The notes under the pieces: model-generated
What the model saw: only the letters and a program-made list of their open reading frames with translations
Told to the model about the DNA's origin: nothing
Database searches by the model: none
Assembly: GCF_017114985.1 (NCBI RefSeq)
Contig: NZ_JABXKP010000080.1
Location: 50,883-114,882, forward strand
Origin: Nostoc sp. JL33
GTDB lineage: Bacteria; Cyanobacteriota; Cyanobacteriia; Cyanobacteriales; Nostocaceae
Length of the DNA stretch: 64,000 nt
Direction: 5' to 3'
Shown here: positions 44,367 to 53,106 of the stretch, one piece after another
Layout of the letters: the number at the start of each line of letters is the position of its first letter
How positions within the stretch are numbered: the stretch's first letter is position 1
Program-made: the position numbers and the translations under genes

Positions 44367-44369
44367 AAA

Positions 44370-44615
44370 ATGATTGAGAGACTTGAGCAAACTTTAGATT
44401 TGGGACAGAAAATTTCTGGAGCTGATGCTAGTTTCTACTTTCATGAACTAAAAGAGGCTGCACTAATGGAACAAGGTTATGATTGGTATACGGCTCATCC
44501 TATGGCCATAGCATATTATGGTGTATCACCATACAGCTTGTATCATCCTGAAGTAATTAAAGCTTATCCAGAAGACTTCAATAGAAATTGGAGAAAAGCT
44601 TGGGGAATTGAGTAA
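44370..44615 (+). CDS. Hypothetical protein, first large gene of a small cassette
   Basis: The 81-residue protein has an N-terminal helix (MIERLEQTLDLGQKISGADA) and an aromatic-rich second half with DWYTAHPMAIAYYGVSPYSL. It resembles the compact toxin tips of polymorphic toxin systems in composition, but I cannot name a family. It is followed after two bases by the 44618-45199 gene, and preceded after three bases by a small frame, so the group looks co-transcribed. Confidence 0.5.
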   Translation: MIERLEQTLDLGQKISGADASFYFHELKEAALMEQGYDWYTAHPMAIAYYGVSPYSLYHPEVIKAYPEDFNRNWRKAWGIE

Positions 44616-44617
44616 AT

Positions 44618-45199
44618 ATGAAAGCACTTGATCTAGGGTTAACGGGAAAAGCTCGTATTTGGCAAGATGAACCATTATATTTTCCTGGAGATCGCCAACC
44701 TGTTTTTTATCCTGTAATAGATGAAAGGATAGAAATCATCCTTGAGAATACAAAAATTGGTTCATTCTCTAAAAGAGAAGTAATGATTGAGATATTAGCG
44801 CCTCTAGGAGCGAGATTTTTGTATGGCTGCTTAGGTGCTATTTCTGAGCCAAATGACTCTGGCAAGTTAGTATTAAAGGTTAGCATTTCAACTGAATTTG
44901 AGCGCCAACTGAATACTTCTCTTGCATCATCGTTAGATATAGTGAGAGTTGGCATAACTGAAGAGTACGCCCCAAGTGTTGTTGATGGCGCAAAATTAAA
45001 GCTTCAAGAAACTGGAGTTAGCAACATCTTTGGCTCTGGTGAAATTTCTTTTAGATGGGGTGTATTTGGCGAAATAGGCTCTTCTAAAGCATTTTTTCAC
45101 GATCTAGCTTATGCAATTATTGAAGTGATAGTTCGAGAACAGGCAAGGTCTTATAATATCAAGTCACCGTTGAAAAAGGTTCTCGAACAATTTTTGTGA
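44618..45199 (+). CDS. Hypothetical protein, partner of the 44370 gene
   Basis: The 193-residue protein is mixed alpha/beta and soluble, beginning MKALDLGLTGKARIWQDEPL and containing GCLGAISEPNDSGKLVLKVS and IFGSGEISFRWGVFGEIGSS. I do not recognise it. The spacing from the upstream gene (two bases) suggests coupled translation. An immunity or binding-partner role is conceivable by context, not by sequence. It converges with the next membrane gene, with only 20 bases between stops. Confidence 0.55.
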   Translation: MKALDLGLTGKARIWQDEPLYFPGDRQPVFYPVIDERIEIILENTKIGSFSKREVMIEILAPLGARFLYGCLGAISEPNDSGKLVLKVSISTEFERQLNTSLASSLDIVRVGITEEYAPSVVDGAKLKLQETGVSNIFGSGEISFRWGVFGEIGSSKAFFHDLAYAIIEVIVREQARSYNIKSPLKKVLEQFL

Positions 45200-45219
45200 A
45201 CTTCTGATTTGCAAGTCTC

Positions 45220-45606
45220 TTAATCCGAAGATTCTCCATCCCTGCGCCCAAGTTCATAAATGCCAGCACCCATACAAGCTAATATTCCTGTACTAATTCC
45301 CCAACTTTCACCTAAACTAATTTCTAGACCCCAGTTACATAAAGCACCAACTACCAAAAAAGGCGCGATGCTGAACAGAGAAGCGTAGAAAGCGTTTTGT
45401 GATTCTCTGGCTTTACGAGTCTTTTCAAATTCTGACTGGCTGGTGTAAAGCGATCGCTCCGCAAAGTTAAACCAGCGATTGAGTTGCTCGATTACCCATT
45501 CATTGACTTTTGAAAAACCTAGATATAGCGCTAATGACCACAAACTCGCTCCAGCGATCGCGATCGTGTCTAACTCAAAGCGGAAAGGCAAAATTTCAGT
45601 CAGCAT
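45220..45606 (-). CDS. Hypothetical membrane protein
   Basis: The 128-residue protein has hydrophobic segments near residues 14-30 (IAIAGASLWSLALYLGF), 73-95 (FYASLFSIAPFLVVGALCNW) and 102-115 (WGISTGILACMGAGIYELG). The intervening soluble stretch is basic (SEFEKTRKARES). It is an inner-membrane protein of unknown function. One HIP1 octamer and GCGATCGC variants lie in the gene. The ATG at 45606 is the only good start. Confidence 0.6.
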   Translation of the reverse strand: MLTEILPFRFELDTIAIAGASLWSLALYLGFSKVNEWVIEQLNRWFNFAERSLYTSQSEFEKTRKARESQNAFYASLFSIAPFLVVGALCNWGLEISLGESWGISTGILACMGAGIYELGRRDGESSD

Positions 45607-45734
45607 GGGTTATTGGAGTCCTGCAAAGGGTCAACTTTAGCTTTTAGTAGATGCTAAATAAACCTCATTGTGCAATTTTAAGCATAAATGCTAACAAGAT
45701 TTCAACTACTTGGCAAATCTCCTGCTCCTTTAAG

Positions 45735-46439
45735 CTAGGATACTAACCAGTTTTGTTCACCTAAGCGTTGCCAAGCTTTCCGAATATGTTCGGGTTTAAA
45801 TAACTTGCGTTTACGCTCACTCCATTTATGCACAAGAGCGATCGCTTCTTCACTATCTTTTGCTGGGTTGGAGTGTTTGGTGGCAACCCAGTGGACTGTC
45901 GCTAATAATTCCATCCCATAAGGTGTTTCAAAGCCATATATCAGCTTGCTAACTCGCTCTAAATGCTCTTGGGCTTCTGGTTCTGCTTCTAAAAAAGTCT
46001 TTGCTGCTTTTCTACCTTCTGGCAATACATAAATGCTTGCTCTGCCAGTACCATCACCATAACCAAGAATGTAATGACCTTCTATATGTTTCAAAACTTG
46101 ATTAAGGTTGTCAGCGTAGGGGCCATATAAATGCTTTTGATAGGGTAACTTGAGCAATTCCCCCGCTTCTTGGAGAAAATAGGCAAGTTTTTGAATTTCT
46201 AGCTTGGTTAACTCATAGCCTGGGATACCGTAAGCTTCCAGTAAGTGAATGATTAGGGCGCGACCACGGGTCATGTTGGGTTTTTTGGTTGCAACCAGCA
46301 TCTTTTCTGCTGCTGGTGCGCCTGATGGCTCAAAAATAATTACTTCCACATTAGGCAGTTCGGCAAAGGCTAATTTTATTAAAGGCTTAACTTCTTGCCA
46401 ATCTAAGCCACCATTACCGCATCCTAAAGGTGGAAGCAC
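45735..46439 (-). pseudogene. darG: DarG-like antitoxin lacking its N-terminal macrodomain half
   Basis: The 234-residue frame starts at GTG 46439 with LPPLGCGNGGLDWQEVKPLI, which is the C-terminal half of the DarG macrodomain that removes ADP-ribose from DNA. The GTRGRALIIHLLEAY-type C-terminal domain with GYELTKLEIQKLAYFLQEAG follows and appears complete. A TAG lies two codons upstream of the GTG, and the first 85 or so residues of DarG, including the catalytic lysine region, are missing. The deletion joins it directly to the darT remnant. It might be translated but should be inactive. Confidence 0.78.
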
Positions 46440-46440
46440 T

Positions 46441-46736
46441 GGAAACTAAATGGAGAATTGGTGTTTGTCCACCACTATATTTATCTACACTCTTTTTGTG
46501 ATTAGGGTAGAGCATGGGAGAGCGAGGGCAAAATAGAACGGTACATAATCATGTAAAGAACCACCACCACCACAAATAACACGAGTCATTCCTCGTCTAT
46601 CTTGGATGTGTCCATAAGCAATATCAAGGTATTTAATTTTTTCTTGCCGTAGCCTACTGTTTGCCATCAATCCACCTGATTTAAGAATGGAGGGTAAGTT
46701 GTTGATGTGGGTGATGTGGTAGATAGGCGTGGGCAT
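46441..46736 (-). pseudogene. darT: DarT-like DNA ADP-ribosyltransferase, truncated and frameshifted
   Basis: The start IYHITHINNLPSILKSGGLM and the GHIQDRRGMTRVICGGGG, DYVPFYFA segments are the N-terminal NAD-binding region of DarT, a toxin that ADP-ribosylates thymidine in single-stranded DNA. After YFA a single missing C shifts the frame; in the other frame it continues PRSPMLYPNHKKSVDKYSGG and QTPILHLVS. Then the sequence changes abruptly to the darG middle. The catalytic glutamate half is gone. The ATG at 46736 is intact. Confidence 0.8.
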
Positions 46737-46892
46737 TAGCTTATGCAGTTGTAGATATGGCTAGATTATTTTTAATCTGATTGACTTGTACTTCGCCTTT
46801 TCAGGACAGAAACCATAACGGAAACGCCCCTCAAATTTTAACCCTCTCTAGAATAGTTTTGACAACGCGAACATCTATTTTGGCAATCGATA

Positions 46893-49508
46893 TCAATCCA
46901 GATTTTGCAAACCCATCGCAATCTTACTATGCTTCTCAATTTGTCCCATAACTTGTTTTGCGCGTTGAATCACCACCGCAGGCAAACCCGCCAATCTTCC
47001 CGCTTCAATCCCATAAGACTTATCAGCGCCTCCCGGTTGGACTTGATGCAAAAAGATAATTTGGTCGGGTAATTCTTTCACTGTCACTTGATAGTTAGCC
47101 ACATTCGGTAAAATGCTAGCCAGTTCATTTAACTCGTGATAATGAGTAGCAAAAATCGTGCGTGACCGAATATCTACTGCGATATATTCCGCCACCGCCC
47201 AAGCTATAGAAAGACCATCAAACGTCGCTGTTCCGCGGCCAATTTCATCTAACAACACCAGTGACCTAGATGTGGCATGGTTGAGAATATTCGCTGTTTC
47301 ATTCATCTCTACCATGAACGTAGATTGACCAGTTGCAAGATCATCTACTGCACCTACACGGGTGAAAATGCGATCGCATATTCCCAATCTGGCAAACCTA
47401 GCTGGTACAAAACTACCAATCTGCGCCATTAACTGAATCAATCCCAGCTGACGCAAATAACAACTTTTACCACTCGCGTTTGGCCCAGTGAGAATGATTA
47501 AATCGGGGAGTGGGGAGTGGGGAGTGGGGAGTGGGGAAATTTCTTCTTCACTACTCCCTACTCCCGATTCCCTACTCCCTAATTGAGTCGAATTCGGCAC
47601 AAAGAAACCCGCAGGTAAAGACTGTTCCACTACCGGATGACGCCCATCAACAATGTTTATCTCCCTTCCTGACAACATTTCTGGACGGCAGTAACCTTGA
47701 TGCACCGCCAACTCAGCCAAACCACACAACACATCCGCCGCCGCCACTGCACGAGACAGATTGCGAATTACCTCCGCCTCTTGTGCTACCTCTTCCCGCA
47801 ACGCCGTAAAAATCTCATATTCCAACTGATTTAAATCATCCCGCGCTGTGAGAATCCGCGCTTCCCGTTCCTTCAAATCTGGGGTGATGTAACGTTCCTC
47901 ATTCGTCAAGGTTTGCTTGCGGATATAATTAGCGGGTACTTGGTCAGATTTGGTGCGGGAAATACTGATATAATAACCAAAAGTTTTGTTAAATCCTACC
48001 TTCAGTGTTGAAATTCCTGTCTTAGCTCTCTCATCAACTTCTAAGTTGGCAATCCATTGCTGATCCGCTTCTACAGTTGCTTTCCTTTCATCCAACAGGG
48101 AATTTACGCTAGGACGAATTAATCCGCCTTCCTTGATTTGTATGGGTGGCGACTCGACAAGATGTGCGTGTAACTTTTGTGCTAATTCTTCTAAGACACT
48201 TGGGACTTTCTGCAAAGCTTTGAGGAAGGGAGAACGCGCCTCAGTTACTAAGCTGGATAATTCTGGTAAGCGTGAGAGGGAATCTGCCAAAGCTACTAAA
48301 TCTCTAGCATTCGCTGTACCAGAACCCGCCCTTCCCGTCAGGCGTTCCAGGTCATAAATTTGGCGTAACAACTGCCGCAAATCTTGACGCAGGGGCGTAT
48401 TTTCCATCAATTCTTGGATGGTATCTTGCCGCGCCCGAATGCCTTTAATATCGAGTAGCGGTTGCAATAACCACCGCCGCAGAGCACGCCCACCCATTGC
48501 TGTACTAGTTCGATCTAATGCCCAGAGTAGGGAACCGTGAAAAGTGCCATCCCGGACAGTTTGAGTGATTTCCAGGTTACGGCGGGTTTGATTGTCAACA
48601 ATTAGGTAGTCGGTGACAGTGTAGCTGCGGAGTCTTTGAAGGGTGACAGGGTTTTCTTTTTGAGTATCTTCCAAGTATTCCAGAAGACCGCCAGCCGCAC
48701 GAACGGCGAGGGGAAGATGATCGCAACCGAGTCCTTCGAGCGATCGCACCTTAAATTTCTGCAATAATCTTGGTCTAGCTTCGGCTTGGGAAAAGGGAAC
48801 CTGCGATCGCAAACTATAGCAAAATGATGATGGCAAACACTGGGGCAGATGCGGCGAAGTTTCTCCTGGACGCAGCAAACTACCTAAATCAGGCGCATTT
48901 GTCGGAACTAGCACCTCAGAAGGTTGTAAGCGCATTAATTCCTGTGTCAAATGTTCTAAATCACTACCTTGAGTCGTGAGGAATTCCCCTGTGGAGATGT
49001 CTGCATAGGCTAAACCCCAATGGTTTGCGGCAATTACTACTGCTGCCAAGTAATTATTGCGACTTGATTTGAGCATTCCCTCTTCCAGCAAAGTGCCAGG
49101 AGTCAGGATGCGCGTTACTTCCCGCCGCACCAATCTACCTGCAGCTTCTGAAGCATCTTCCACTTGGTCGCAAATTACGACTGCATAGCCTTTTTCTACC
49201 AGTAGCGTCGCGTACCGTTCCCATGCGTGGTGCGGAACACCAGACATCGCCACTCGTCCTTGTTCCCCAGCTTGCTTACTAGTGAGTACTAATTCCAATT
49301 CTTGCGCTAGTTTTACAGCATCTTGGAAATAGCATTCAAAGAAATCTCCTACCCGATATAGCAATACGGCGTGAGGGTACTTATCCTTCGTCTCGACATA
49401 GTGCAGGTACATTTGACTTAGCTTGGTGCGGTCTACCTGTCGATGGTCGGAAATAAAAGTACTCGCGTCAGGTTTGGGAGATGGAGTTTCAGAGTGAGAA
49501 GCGGTCAT
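46893..49508 (-). CDS. mutS: DNA mismatch repair protein MutS
   Basis: The 871-residue protein has the mismatch-binding N-domain (YPHAVLLYRVGDFFECYFQD), the central lever and clamp, and a C-terminal ATPase with DLIILTGPNASGKSCYLRQL, the DEIGRGTATFDGLSIAWA Walker B and the TIFATHYHELNEL motif. It finds base mismatches and small loops after replication. A 25-residue insertion of tandem-repeat origin lies just before the Walker A motif (residues 644-668). The frame opens with a GTG at 49529, but the ATG at 49508 is the likely start. Its 5' flank is duplicated at 51557. Confidence 0.96.
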   Translation of the reverse strand: MTASHSETPSPKPDASTFISDHRQVDRTKLSQMYLHYVETKDKYPHAVLLYRVGDFFECYFQDAVKLAQELELVLTSKQAGEQGRVAMSGVPHHAWERYATLLVEKGYAVVICDQVEDASEAAGRLVRREVTRILTPGTLLEEGMLKSSRNNYLAAVVIAANHWGLAYADISTGEFLTTQGSDLEHLTQELMRLQPSEVLVPTNAPDLGSLLRPGETSPHLPQCLPSSFCYSLRSQVPFSQAEARPRLLQKFKVRSLEGLGCDHLPLAVRAAGGLLEYLEDTQKENPVTLQRLRSYTVTDYLIVDNQTRRNLEITQTVRDGTFHGSLLWALDRTSTAMGGRALRRWLLQPLLDIKGIRARQDTIQELMENTPLRQDLRQLLRQIYDLERLTGRAGSGTANARDLVALADSLSRLPELSSLVTEARSPFLKALQKVPSVLEELAQKLHAHLVESPPIQIKEGGLIRPSVNSLLDERKATVEADQQWIANLEVDERAKTGISTLKVGFNKTFGYYISISRTKSDQVPANYIRKQTLTNEERYITPDLKEREARILTARDDLNQLEYEIFTALREEVAQEAEVIRNLSRAVAAADVLCGLAELAVHQGYCRPEMLSGREINIVDGRHPVVEQSLPAGFFVPNSTQLGSRESGVGSSEEEISPLPTPHSPLPDLIILTGPNASGKSCYLRQLGLIQLMAQIGSFVPARFARLGICDRIFTRVGAVDDLATGQSTFMVEMNETANILNHATSRSLVLLDEIGRGTATFDGLSIAWAVAEYIAVDIRSRTIFATHYHELNELASILPNVANYQVTVKELPDQIIFLHQVQPGGADKSYGIEAGRLAGLPAVVIQRAKQVMGQIEKHSKIAMGLQNLD
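47505..47579 (-). repeat. In-frame tandem-repeat insertion within mutS
   Basis: Seventy-five bases made of GGGGAGT-type heptamers insert exactly 25 codons (GSRESGVGSSEEEISPLPTP, then HSPLP). The same heptamer forms intergenic arrays, for example at 5277-5302. The flanking residues run smoothly from NSTQL to DLIILTGPNASGKS as in uninterrupted MutS proteins. Confidence 0.85.
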
Positions 49509-49603
49509 AGATGCTACTGAGTTACGCACGGAAATTTCCCAATATCCGATGATAGCTTGATGTTAAAGATGAATGGCGATCGCTGAAGAATTTTTTACCC
49601 TTC
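49504..49603. repeat. Direct repeat A: mutS 5' flank
   Basis: The segment from GTCATAGATGCTACTGAGTT through GATGAATGGCGATCGC to the TTTTTTACCC end is repeated with substitutions at 51557-51677. It covers the first codons of mutS and its leader. The adjoining DUF4276 gene stops seven bases away. Confidence 0.85.
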
Positions 49604-49609
49604 GTTATA

Positions 49610-50317
49610 TTAACGTGCTGATGCATCCATTATTGCGGCTAATGTGGTGAAGACGTGATCGCAGTATGCCGAAGCTTGGCGAACCTTAGCTACATCAAGC
49701 AATTCCAAGAGCTTTGGAGCGTGGTTTGTTTTATGATATTTTCTCTTATCGGTACGGCGAGTAGCTGCCTCAAGCCATACTTTCAGAGTAGCTTTAGAAA
49801 CTTCTTCTACGCTACCATACCGTGCCATTCCCTGAAGGATTCCATCTTCCCTGAATCCCTCCCCATAAAACTCTTTTAAAGCATCCATATCAGCAATAAA
49901 CCATGCTTCCATCGTTTGTACCATCAGATGACACTGATCATCTTCAAAATTAACTGCATCTAAAATCCAAGGATGATCTTCTGTTCTACTTCTGAGATGT
50001 TCCCAAGGTGTAACAGTAGAATCAACTGGAGATTCAGCATCAATTAATAAAACATTGAAAGCTTCTGGTTGAGACTCTAAAGCCGTTTTAAAATCTTCAT
50101 AAGCATCACGCCTTGATCCACACATAACGATAAATATTTTAATGTTTTCACCAGCAATATCATATAGTTCGTGAAAAAATTTTATAAAACCTGGGCGTAG
50201 TCCAGTTGTGGTTTCTTTTCCACTTCTGATCCCACTACGAAAACCTGGGCGTGGTCTGAGTAGTAGTTCAGTATCATCTTCATCTCCAGCACCCTCAATG
50301 TAAATGTATATCTTCAT
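49610..50317 (-). CDS. DUF4276 family protein, partner of the ATPase
   Basis: The 235-residue protein begins MKIYIYIEGAGDEDDTELLL and has FIVMCGSRRDAYEDFKTALE, VLLIDAESPVD and QCHLMVQTMEAWFIADMDAL. This is the DUF4276 pattern. The order of an early glutamate (IEGAGDE) and a later DxE-type motif (LLIDAESPVD) resembles a TOPRIM-like fold, an inference. The ATG at 50317 overlaps the ATPase TAA by one base, so the two are translated together; a longer frame to 50383 is not needed. Cells often encode such pairs near defence genes. Confidence 0.8.
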   Translation of the reverse strand: MKIYIYIEGAGDEDDTELLLRPRPGFRSGIRSGKETTTGLRPGFIKFFHELYDIAGENIKIFIVMCGSRRDAYEDFKTALESQPEAFNVLLIDAESPVDSTVTPWEHLRSRTEDHPWILDAVNFEDDQCHLMVQTMEAWFIADMDALKEFYGEGFREDGILQGMARYGSVEEVSKATLKVWLEAATRRTDKRKYHKTNHAPKLLELLDVAKVRQASAYCDHVFTTLAAIMDASAR

Positions 50318-51516
50318 TACCAACGATTTCCACCAATTTGCCCCATCCGCCAGAGATCGCCAAGGGTATATTTTTCTAACCATTTTTCCAATCTCTCAGG
50401 TTCCTGACGATGGAGGTGGCTACCTTTTTTATCTCGTTCACAAACTATGACTGATTCGGGATATTCACTCAAAGCAGAAACTAAAGCATCAGAATGAGTT
50501 GTCACTATTAATTGTGTTTTCTGAGACGCTTCAATGAGCATTTCTGCAATAGTCGGTAAAATATCTGGATGTAAACCAATCTCTGGTTCTTCAATACATA
50601 TAAGTGGCGGTGGAACGGGATCTAAAAGTAAAGCCATTAAAAATAAATAACGGAGTGTACCATCAGATAACCGATTTGCAGGAATTGGTTCAATTAAACC
50701 CTCTTCACGAATAATTATCTGTACTGTACCACCAGATATTATTACACCCAGTTCTTCGGCTGCTTCATAAAATTTTTTCAGCTTATCAATAATTTTCCTA
50801 TGACCTATTTTATTCTTTAAATTGTTTAAAAATAGACCCAGATTACTTCCATCTTCTAGTAGAGGATGTTCAGGTAAGTCAGGTTTTTGAGCATTTCGTG
50901 GTACTGAATATCGCCCCATCTGCCAGTCACGATATAAACCTATATTAGAAAATGCAGTGCTGAGATAAGAGAGTTCTGGATACAAGTCTGGATCTTTTCG
51001 TTGAGATAAAACTGACTGATCTGGAATTAAATCTTCTCGCCGAAGAGTACGTTGAATGTTGAAGTCATCGTCTAACTTATTAATATTTAAAACCGGACGA
51101 CCACGTTGGTAACGATAGTAAAAATAGACATCATCCGATCCTGGATATGGTCGTTCATTCTCTATAGCTTCATCAACTAGCTCTAGTAGTCTTTGGCCAA
51201 TTGCTGTCAAGCTAACTTGATAACGTAAATTTTGGGGTCTTTGAGGGTAATCTAAAGTAGCTTCAATTGTAGCTACTGGATTTTCCTGTCCACCCTTCCA
51301 CAGAAACTCACCAATCCCTCCCCCTTGCCGAAATGGGGCAGGTAAGTCTGTGGGTGTTGCCTTTAAAATTCCAATTGCTTCAATTAAATTCGATTTCCCA
51401 GAAGCATTAGGGCCAATTAATACATTCAGAGGTTGCAGTTCAATTTCTTCACCCTCACTTCCATAAGAAAGAAAGTTTTCTAATCGCAGAGTACGGATAA
51501 ATCTTTTACCTTCCAT
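50317..51516 (-). CDS. AAA family ATPase, RecF/OLD-like
   Basis: The 399-residue protein has LRLENFLSYGSEGEEIELQP, then VLIGPNASGKSNLIEAIG (Walker A at residues 35-43). Late in the protein lie PPLICIEEPEIGLHPDILPT (Walker B) and QLIVTTHSDALVSAL. It is an SMC/RecF-type ATPase of the kind that drives OLD-like and other anti-phage effectors. It has no fused TOPRIM or nuclease domain, so the DUF4276 partner is likely the effector. The pair occupies exactly the space between the two direct repeats. Confidence 0.85.
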   Translation of the reverse strand: MEGKRFIRTLRLENFLSYGSEGEEIELQPLNVLIGPNASGKSNLIEAIGILKATPTDLPAPFRQGGGIGEFLWKGGQENPVATIEATLDYPQRPQNLRYQVSLTAIGQRLLELVDEAIENERPYPGSDDVYFYYRYQRGRPVLNINKLDDDFNIQRTLRREDLIPDQSVLSQRKDPDLYPELSYLSTAFSNIGLYRDWQMGRYSVPRNAQKPDLPEHPLLEDGSNLGLFLNNLKNKIGHRKIIDKLKKFYEAAEELGVIISGGTVQIIIREEGLIEPIPANRLSDGTLRYLFLMALLLDPVPPPLICIEEPEIGLHPDILPTIAEMLIEASQKTQLIVTTHSDALVSALSEYPESVIVCERDKKGSHLHRQEPERLEKWLEKYTLGDLWRMGQIGGNRW

Positions 51517-51556
51517 TCAATTTTCCTATTTAGTTAATTATCTATATTCTATTAAT

Positions 51557-51677
51557 GTCATAGATACTAGTAATTACGCATGTAAATTCCACAATATTCG
51601 ATGATAACGTGATGTTAGAGGTGAATGGCGATGCCTGCGGCTGGCTACGCCTACGCTCAAGGGTTATTTTACCCTTT
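51557..51677. repeat. Direct repeat B: copy of the mutS 5' flank
   Basis: GTCATAGATACTAGTAATTA, AATATTCGATGATAACGTGA and TGTTAGAGGTGAATGGCGAT match repeat A with few changes. About 30 extra bases of a dispersed repeat (GCCTGCGGCTGGCTACGCC) interrupt it before TTATTTTACCC. It has lost the mutS start codon context and lies upstream of the ATPase gene. Confidence 0.82.
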
Positions 51678-51741
51678 TGGCGCGATCGCATCGCCGTATA
51701 GAAGTATTAACAGAAACTTTTCGGAACACAACTCAAAAATC

Positions 51742-53106
51742 TTATAACTTTAATCCTAATTCCTGTCGCAGACGATACAGAATTGTGTTTTGGTCAACTT
51801 GAGAAAGAATTTCTTGAATGACGCTGCTAGCGCCCAACTGTCCCCAAGTGCAGCCTTTTTCGAGATACACTTGAGCAGCTTTGCCAACGGAGTATGCTCC
51901 ATAACCGGCAATACCAGCTTGAGCGATCGCACTGCCAGCAAAGGCAGTAATATTACTAGGATTATCAGCACTGGTTATTGCAGCAGTACTCTTACCCAAA
52001 CCCAAAAGCAAACTACTACCTAATTCTCCCAGCAGCAAGCCACCGGAACTAAATAAAATCGTTTTTAAAATTTTCCCGGCTTCATAGCTAGTCATCGGCA
52101 AACCATACAATCTAGCTAAAGCGCGAATTAAAGCCAAATCGGCGACAGTTCCGCCAAGGATATCTAAAAAAGCAATGGGATTAAGCATTACTGCCAAAGC
52201 TTTGTATTTGGTAAATTGCCAAATGATATCTTCGGCTTCTTGTTCGCGTAAGTCGATGGTTTTTTGAGCGATCGCCGCTTCTGCATCCCGTGCTTGGATG
52301 AGTGCATTTAAAGCCAGAAGCGATCGCCCTTCTCGATTCAGAATATTCAGAATTGTCTCCTTTAGTTCCTCTACTTGCGGTGCTGGTGTCTCCCATTCAT
52401 AACTGACACGCCCATCGGGCCACTCAACTCGCACTTCCATTGGGGCTGGTTCCGCCGCCACCATCACAATTTCATCAGGTAGTAGAGGCTTCGCTTTCGG
52501 ATGTCCTGTACCCAGTTGTTGCAAATTTTGGTAGATCGCTCCCTGATCTGTATCTGGGTATAAATCTATCTTGTTAAACACTAAAATCAGGGGTTTTTGT
52601 GCTTGCCGCAATTCCAGCAGTGCTTGATACTCAGTGCGGGTGATATCACCAGACACGACAAACAAGATTAAATCCGCCTGATGCACTACTTCTCGCGCCA
52701 TATCCGCCCGTGACTCACCCTCAATTTCATCTAATCCGGGGGTATCAATTAACTCTACTAACACCTTACCACCGGGCTGCCAACGGACGGAACGCGGCCA
52801 TTGAGTGACACCGTTCAGGGGCCCAGTTTGCAGAATCTTGTCTCCCAGCAAGGCATTTAAAACTGCTGACTTACCACGACTCACCAAACCAAAGGCGGCA
52901 ATTTTAATAACGTTAGAGTCCAGTTTGTTGAGTGTGGAATTCAAAGCTTCCAATTCTGGTTTCACCAAACCTACTAATTCTGGGTTTGATGAAAGCTGTC
53001 CTGACTTGCGAAGATATCCATACCAAGACAGCGCTTGTCTGAGACTGGCGCGGGCACGATTTAAGTGAGTTTCTTGCAGATTTCGCACAAAGTTAGGTTG
53101 ATTCAA
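51742..53106 (-). CDS. Dynamin-like/Era-type GTPase with DUF697-like C-terminus
   Basis: The 454-residue protein has a GTPase domain with KIAAFGLVSRGKSAVLNALL (P-loop GLVSRGKS), VELIDTPGLDEIEG (G3) and LILVFNKIDLYPDT (G4). Its hydrophobic C-terminal region (FLDILGGTVADLALIRALAR, then LLLGELGSSLLLGLGKS) matches the DUF697 membrane-associated group. These proteins may work at membranes, but no exact role is known. The ATG at 53106 is conserved. It was probably the immediate neighbour of mutS before the cassette arrived. Confidence 0.86.
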   Translation of the reverse strand: MNQPNFVRNLQETHLNRARASLRQALSWYGYLRKSGQLSSNPELVGLVKPELEALNSTLNKLDSNVIKIAAFGLVSRGKSAVLNALLGDKILQTGPLNGVTQWPRSVRWQPGGKVLVELIDTPGLDEIEGESRADMAREVVHQADLILFVVSGDITRTEYQALLELRQAQKPLILVFNKIDLYPDTDQGAIYQNLQQLGTGHPKAKPLLPDEIVMVAAEPAPMEVRVEWPDGRVSYEWETPAPQVEELKETILNILNREGRSLLALNALIQARDAEAAIAQKTIDLREQEAEDIIWQFTKYKALAVMLNPIAFLDILGGTVADLALIRALARLYGLPMTSYEAGKILKTILFSSGGLLLGELGSSLLLGLGKSTAAITSADNPSNITAFAGSAIAQAGIAGYGAYSVGKAAQVYLEKGCTWGQLGASSVIQEILSQVDQNTILYRLRQELGLKL

